Shown: positions 13,406 through 14,262 of the stretch, one piece after another
How positions within the stretch are numbered: position 1 is the stretch's first letter
Layout of the letters: each line of letters begins with the position of its first letter
From: an uncultured Clostridia bacterium
GTDB taxonomy: Bacteria > Bacillota > Clostridia > Oscillospirales > Acutalibacteraceae
Length of the DNA: 14,262 nt
Assembly: GCA_946004305.1 (NCBI GenBank)
Contig: CAMFZJ010000021.1
Coordinates: 1-14,262 of the forward strand
Reading direction: 5' to 3'
Made by a program: the position numbers and the translations under genes
Notes under the pieces: generated by a model
Seen by the model: the letters and a program-made list of their open reading frames with translations, nothing else
The model's database searches: none
Told to the model about the DNA's origin: nothing

Positions 13406-14262
13406 TCACGCTGGCTGACACGGCTCTTCAGGGTCGCAAGTGACGAAAGGAACGCAAGTTTTGGCACTAATAATATTTACGTCACTTACGGCACTTGAGT
13501 CACTGTCGGGCATATAGTGAACATTTACAAACCTTTTACCGTTACTTCTGTATGAGCTAAAGAAAACATCGTAATCTTCTAATTCGTAACGCCATTTATT
13601 CATCATCTGCTTTAACGCTTTTGCAGAGATTTCCTTACAGCAGAAAGAATTAAATTCTTCTGCGAATTCGGTATTCGTACCTTTGAAGATTTTTACCTTT
13701 TTCATAAACTCTATCAGCTGAATCATCTCGTCCGGCAAAAGTATTTCAGGACTTTCTACACTGTCTGAAACTAAATCCCACATATGATTGTCTTTTGAAA
13801 AGTTCAGTTCCAGTTCTCTGTATTCAATATCCCTGCCCGTGCAAATCATTGTTGCATTGTTCTGACTGCGTTTACTTTTATCAAGAACAAATGTTGTATC
13901 AACCCCACCGCTGATTCCTGTTGTTCCTGAGATTTTATTCAGAGGATCATTGTCACCCTGCTTTCGCAGATGATGTACAAGCAGAAGAGAAATTTTCAGC
14001 TTGTCCGCTAATCTTTTCAGCTCCTCAATTTCCTGATAATCATTTGCATAAGTAGTATCTTTATTTTTACTTCGTATCATCTGAAATGTATCTATGACGA
14101 CAAGAACCGTATCTTTATGCTCTGAGACAAAACTTTCAATTTGTTCTGCAAGTCCGTCCGACAACGAACACGATGAAGTTGCAAAAAATACATTGCTCGG
14201 AACTTCATCTGTAATCTCATTCAGCCTTTGTTGAATTCTGCTCAGGTTATCCTCAAGACAAA
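13406..14262 (-). CDS. RepA-like RecA-fold ATPase/helicase (partial, N-terminus outside window)
   Basis: The last 284 codons are visible; the frame stays open to the window edge, so the start and Walker A lie beyond 14262. A candidate TTG at 14164 is not needed, since the coding sequence continues upstream with CLEDNLSRIQQRLNEI. The visible part has Walker B VLVVIDTFQMI (Asp at visible residue 57), then SLLLVHHLRK and SGTTGISGGVDTTFVL, the pattern of AAA_25/RepA-type hexameric ATPases carried by plasmids and mobilizable elements. The C-terminal 120 residues look like a helical region with a short Cys-containing tail (FVTCDPEEPCQPA). It probably supports replication of the circular form; an alternative is a primase-helicase fusion whose other half is out of view. 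Confidence 0.8.
   Translation of the reverse strand, partial: CLEDNLSRIQQRLNEITDEVPSNVFFATSSCSLSDGLAEQIESFVSEHKDTVLVVIDTFQMIRSKNKDTTYANDYQEIEELKRLADKLKISLLLVHHLRKQGDNDPLNKISGTTGISGGVDTTFVLDKSKRSQNNATMICTGRDIEYRELELNFSKDNHMWDLVSDSVESPEILLPDEMIQLIEFMKKVKIFKGTNTEFAEEFNSFCCKEISAKALKQMMNKWRYELEDYDVFFSSYRSNGKRFVNVHYMPDSDSSAVSDVNIISAKTCVPFVTCDPEEPCQPA

Larger units (their letters stand above)
9427..14262. mobile_element. Integrative mobilizable element (left part; continues beyond window)
   Basis: A block of minus-strand genes with the classic set for a mobilizable element: RepA-like ATPase, candidate oriT, MobC, relaxase with a nested gene, a small protein and a large serine recombinase. No type IV secretion genes are in view, so it would borrow a conjugation machine. 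In elements of this kind the recombinase gene usually lies at one end, so the left boundary is expected close to 9413-9427. The right end and any cargo lie outside. The exact attachment sequence cannot be fixed without an empty site. Confidence 0.75.

Noticed and set aside
1..14262. CRISPR array or toxin-antitoxin cassette
   Set aside because: No regularly spaced direct repeats and no recognisable toxin or antitoxin pair were seen; the MobC ribbon-helix-helix part is explained by its mobilization role.

Overview
The window looks like chromosome of a low-GC Gram-positive anaerobe, most likely a gut-type Clostridia (Ruminococcus/Oscillospiraceae-like). The basis is AT-rich DNA, strong AGGAGG-type ribosome sites, consensus sigma-A promoters, an NrdD-related gene under an apparent NrdR box, AgrC/LytTR-type signalling, and a Firmicutes-type mobilizable element with a large serine recombinase. 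The genus is inference.

Left part, plus strand (1-3020): a promoter drives a two-gene operon of a FabF-like ketosynthase and an AMP-forming acyl-CoA/acyl-acid ligase, closed by a hairpin terminator. The ligase probably activates an acyl group that the ketosynthase extends; the substrate cannot be read from the sequence. Next, on the minus strand, is a 98-residue protein resembling the C-terminal tail of anaerobic ribonucleotide reductase (NrdD) without its radical or zinc motifs. Its promoter carries a 16-bp palindrome matching 14 of 16 positions of the NrdR box as I remember it.

Centre (3720-9412): a perfect TTGACA-N17-TATAAT promoter is followed first by a broken tRNA-Leu that stops in the anticodon loop, then by an intact tRNA-Leu(UAG) and a terminator. 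A 111-bp element with 16-bp inverted ends follows. Then, all on the minus strand, come a four-gene ABC-2 exporter operon (two different ATPases and two permeases, 4165-7733) and, upstream of it, a two-gene signalling operon: a LytTR response regulator and a GHKL histidine kinase that has no membrane or sensor domain (7943-9366). The two operons are separated by a terminator. The two-component system plausibly controls the exporter.

Right part (9427-14262, running off the end): an integrative mobilizable element, read on the minus strand as RepA-like ATPase (partial), a GC-rich hairpin region that is a good oriT candidate, MobC, a MobP-type relaxase, a 56-residue small protein and a large serine recombinase. 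The recombinase stop lies 14 bp from the signalling operon promoter, so the element's left end is probably there. The most striking point is an overlapping gene inside the relaxase: a 180-codon frame on the same strand with its own ribosome site, coding for a coiled-coil protein with a C-terminal membrane anchor. It is laid out like the nested mobB genes of ColE1/RSF1010-type plasmids.
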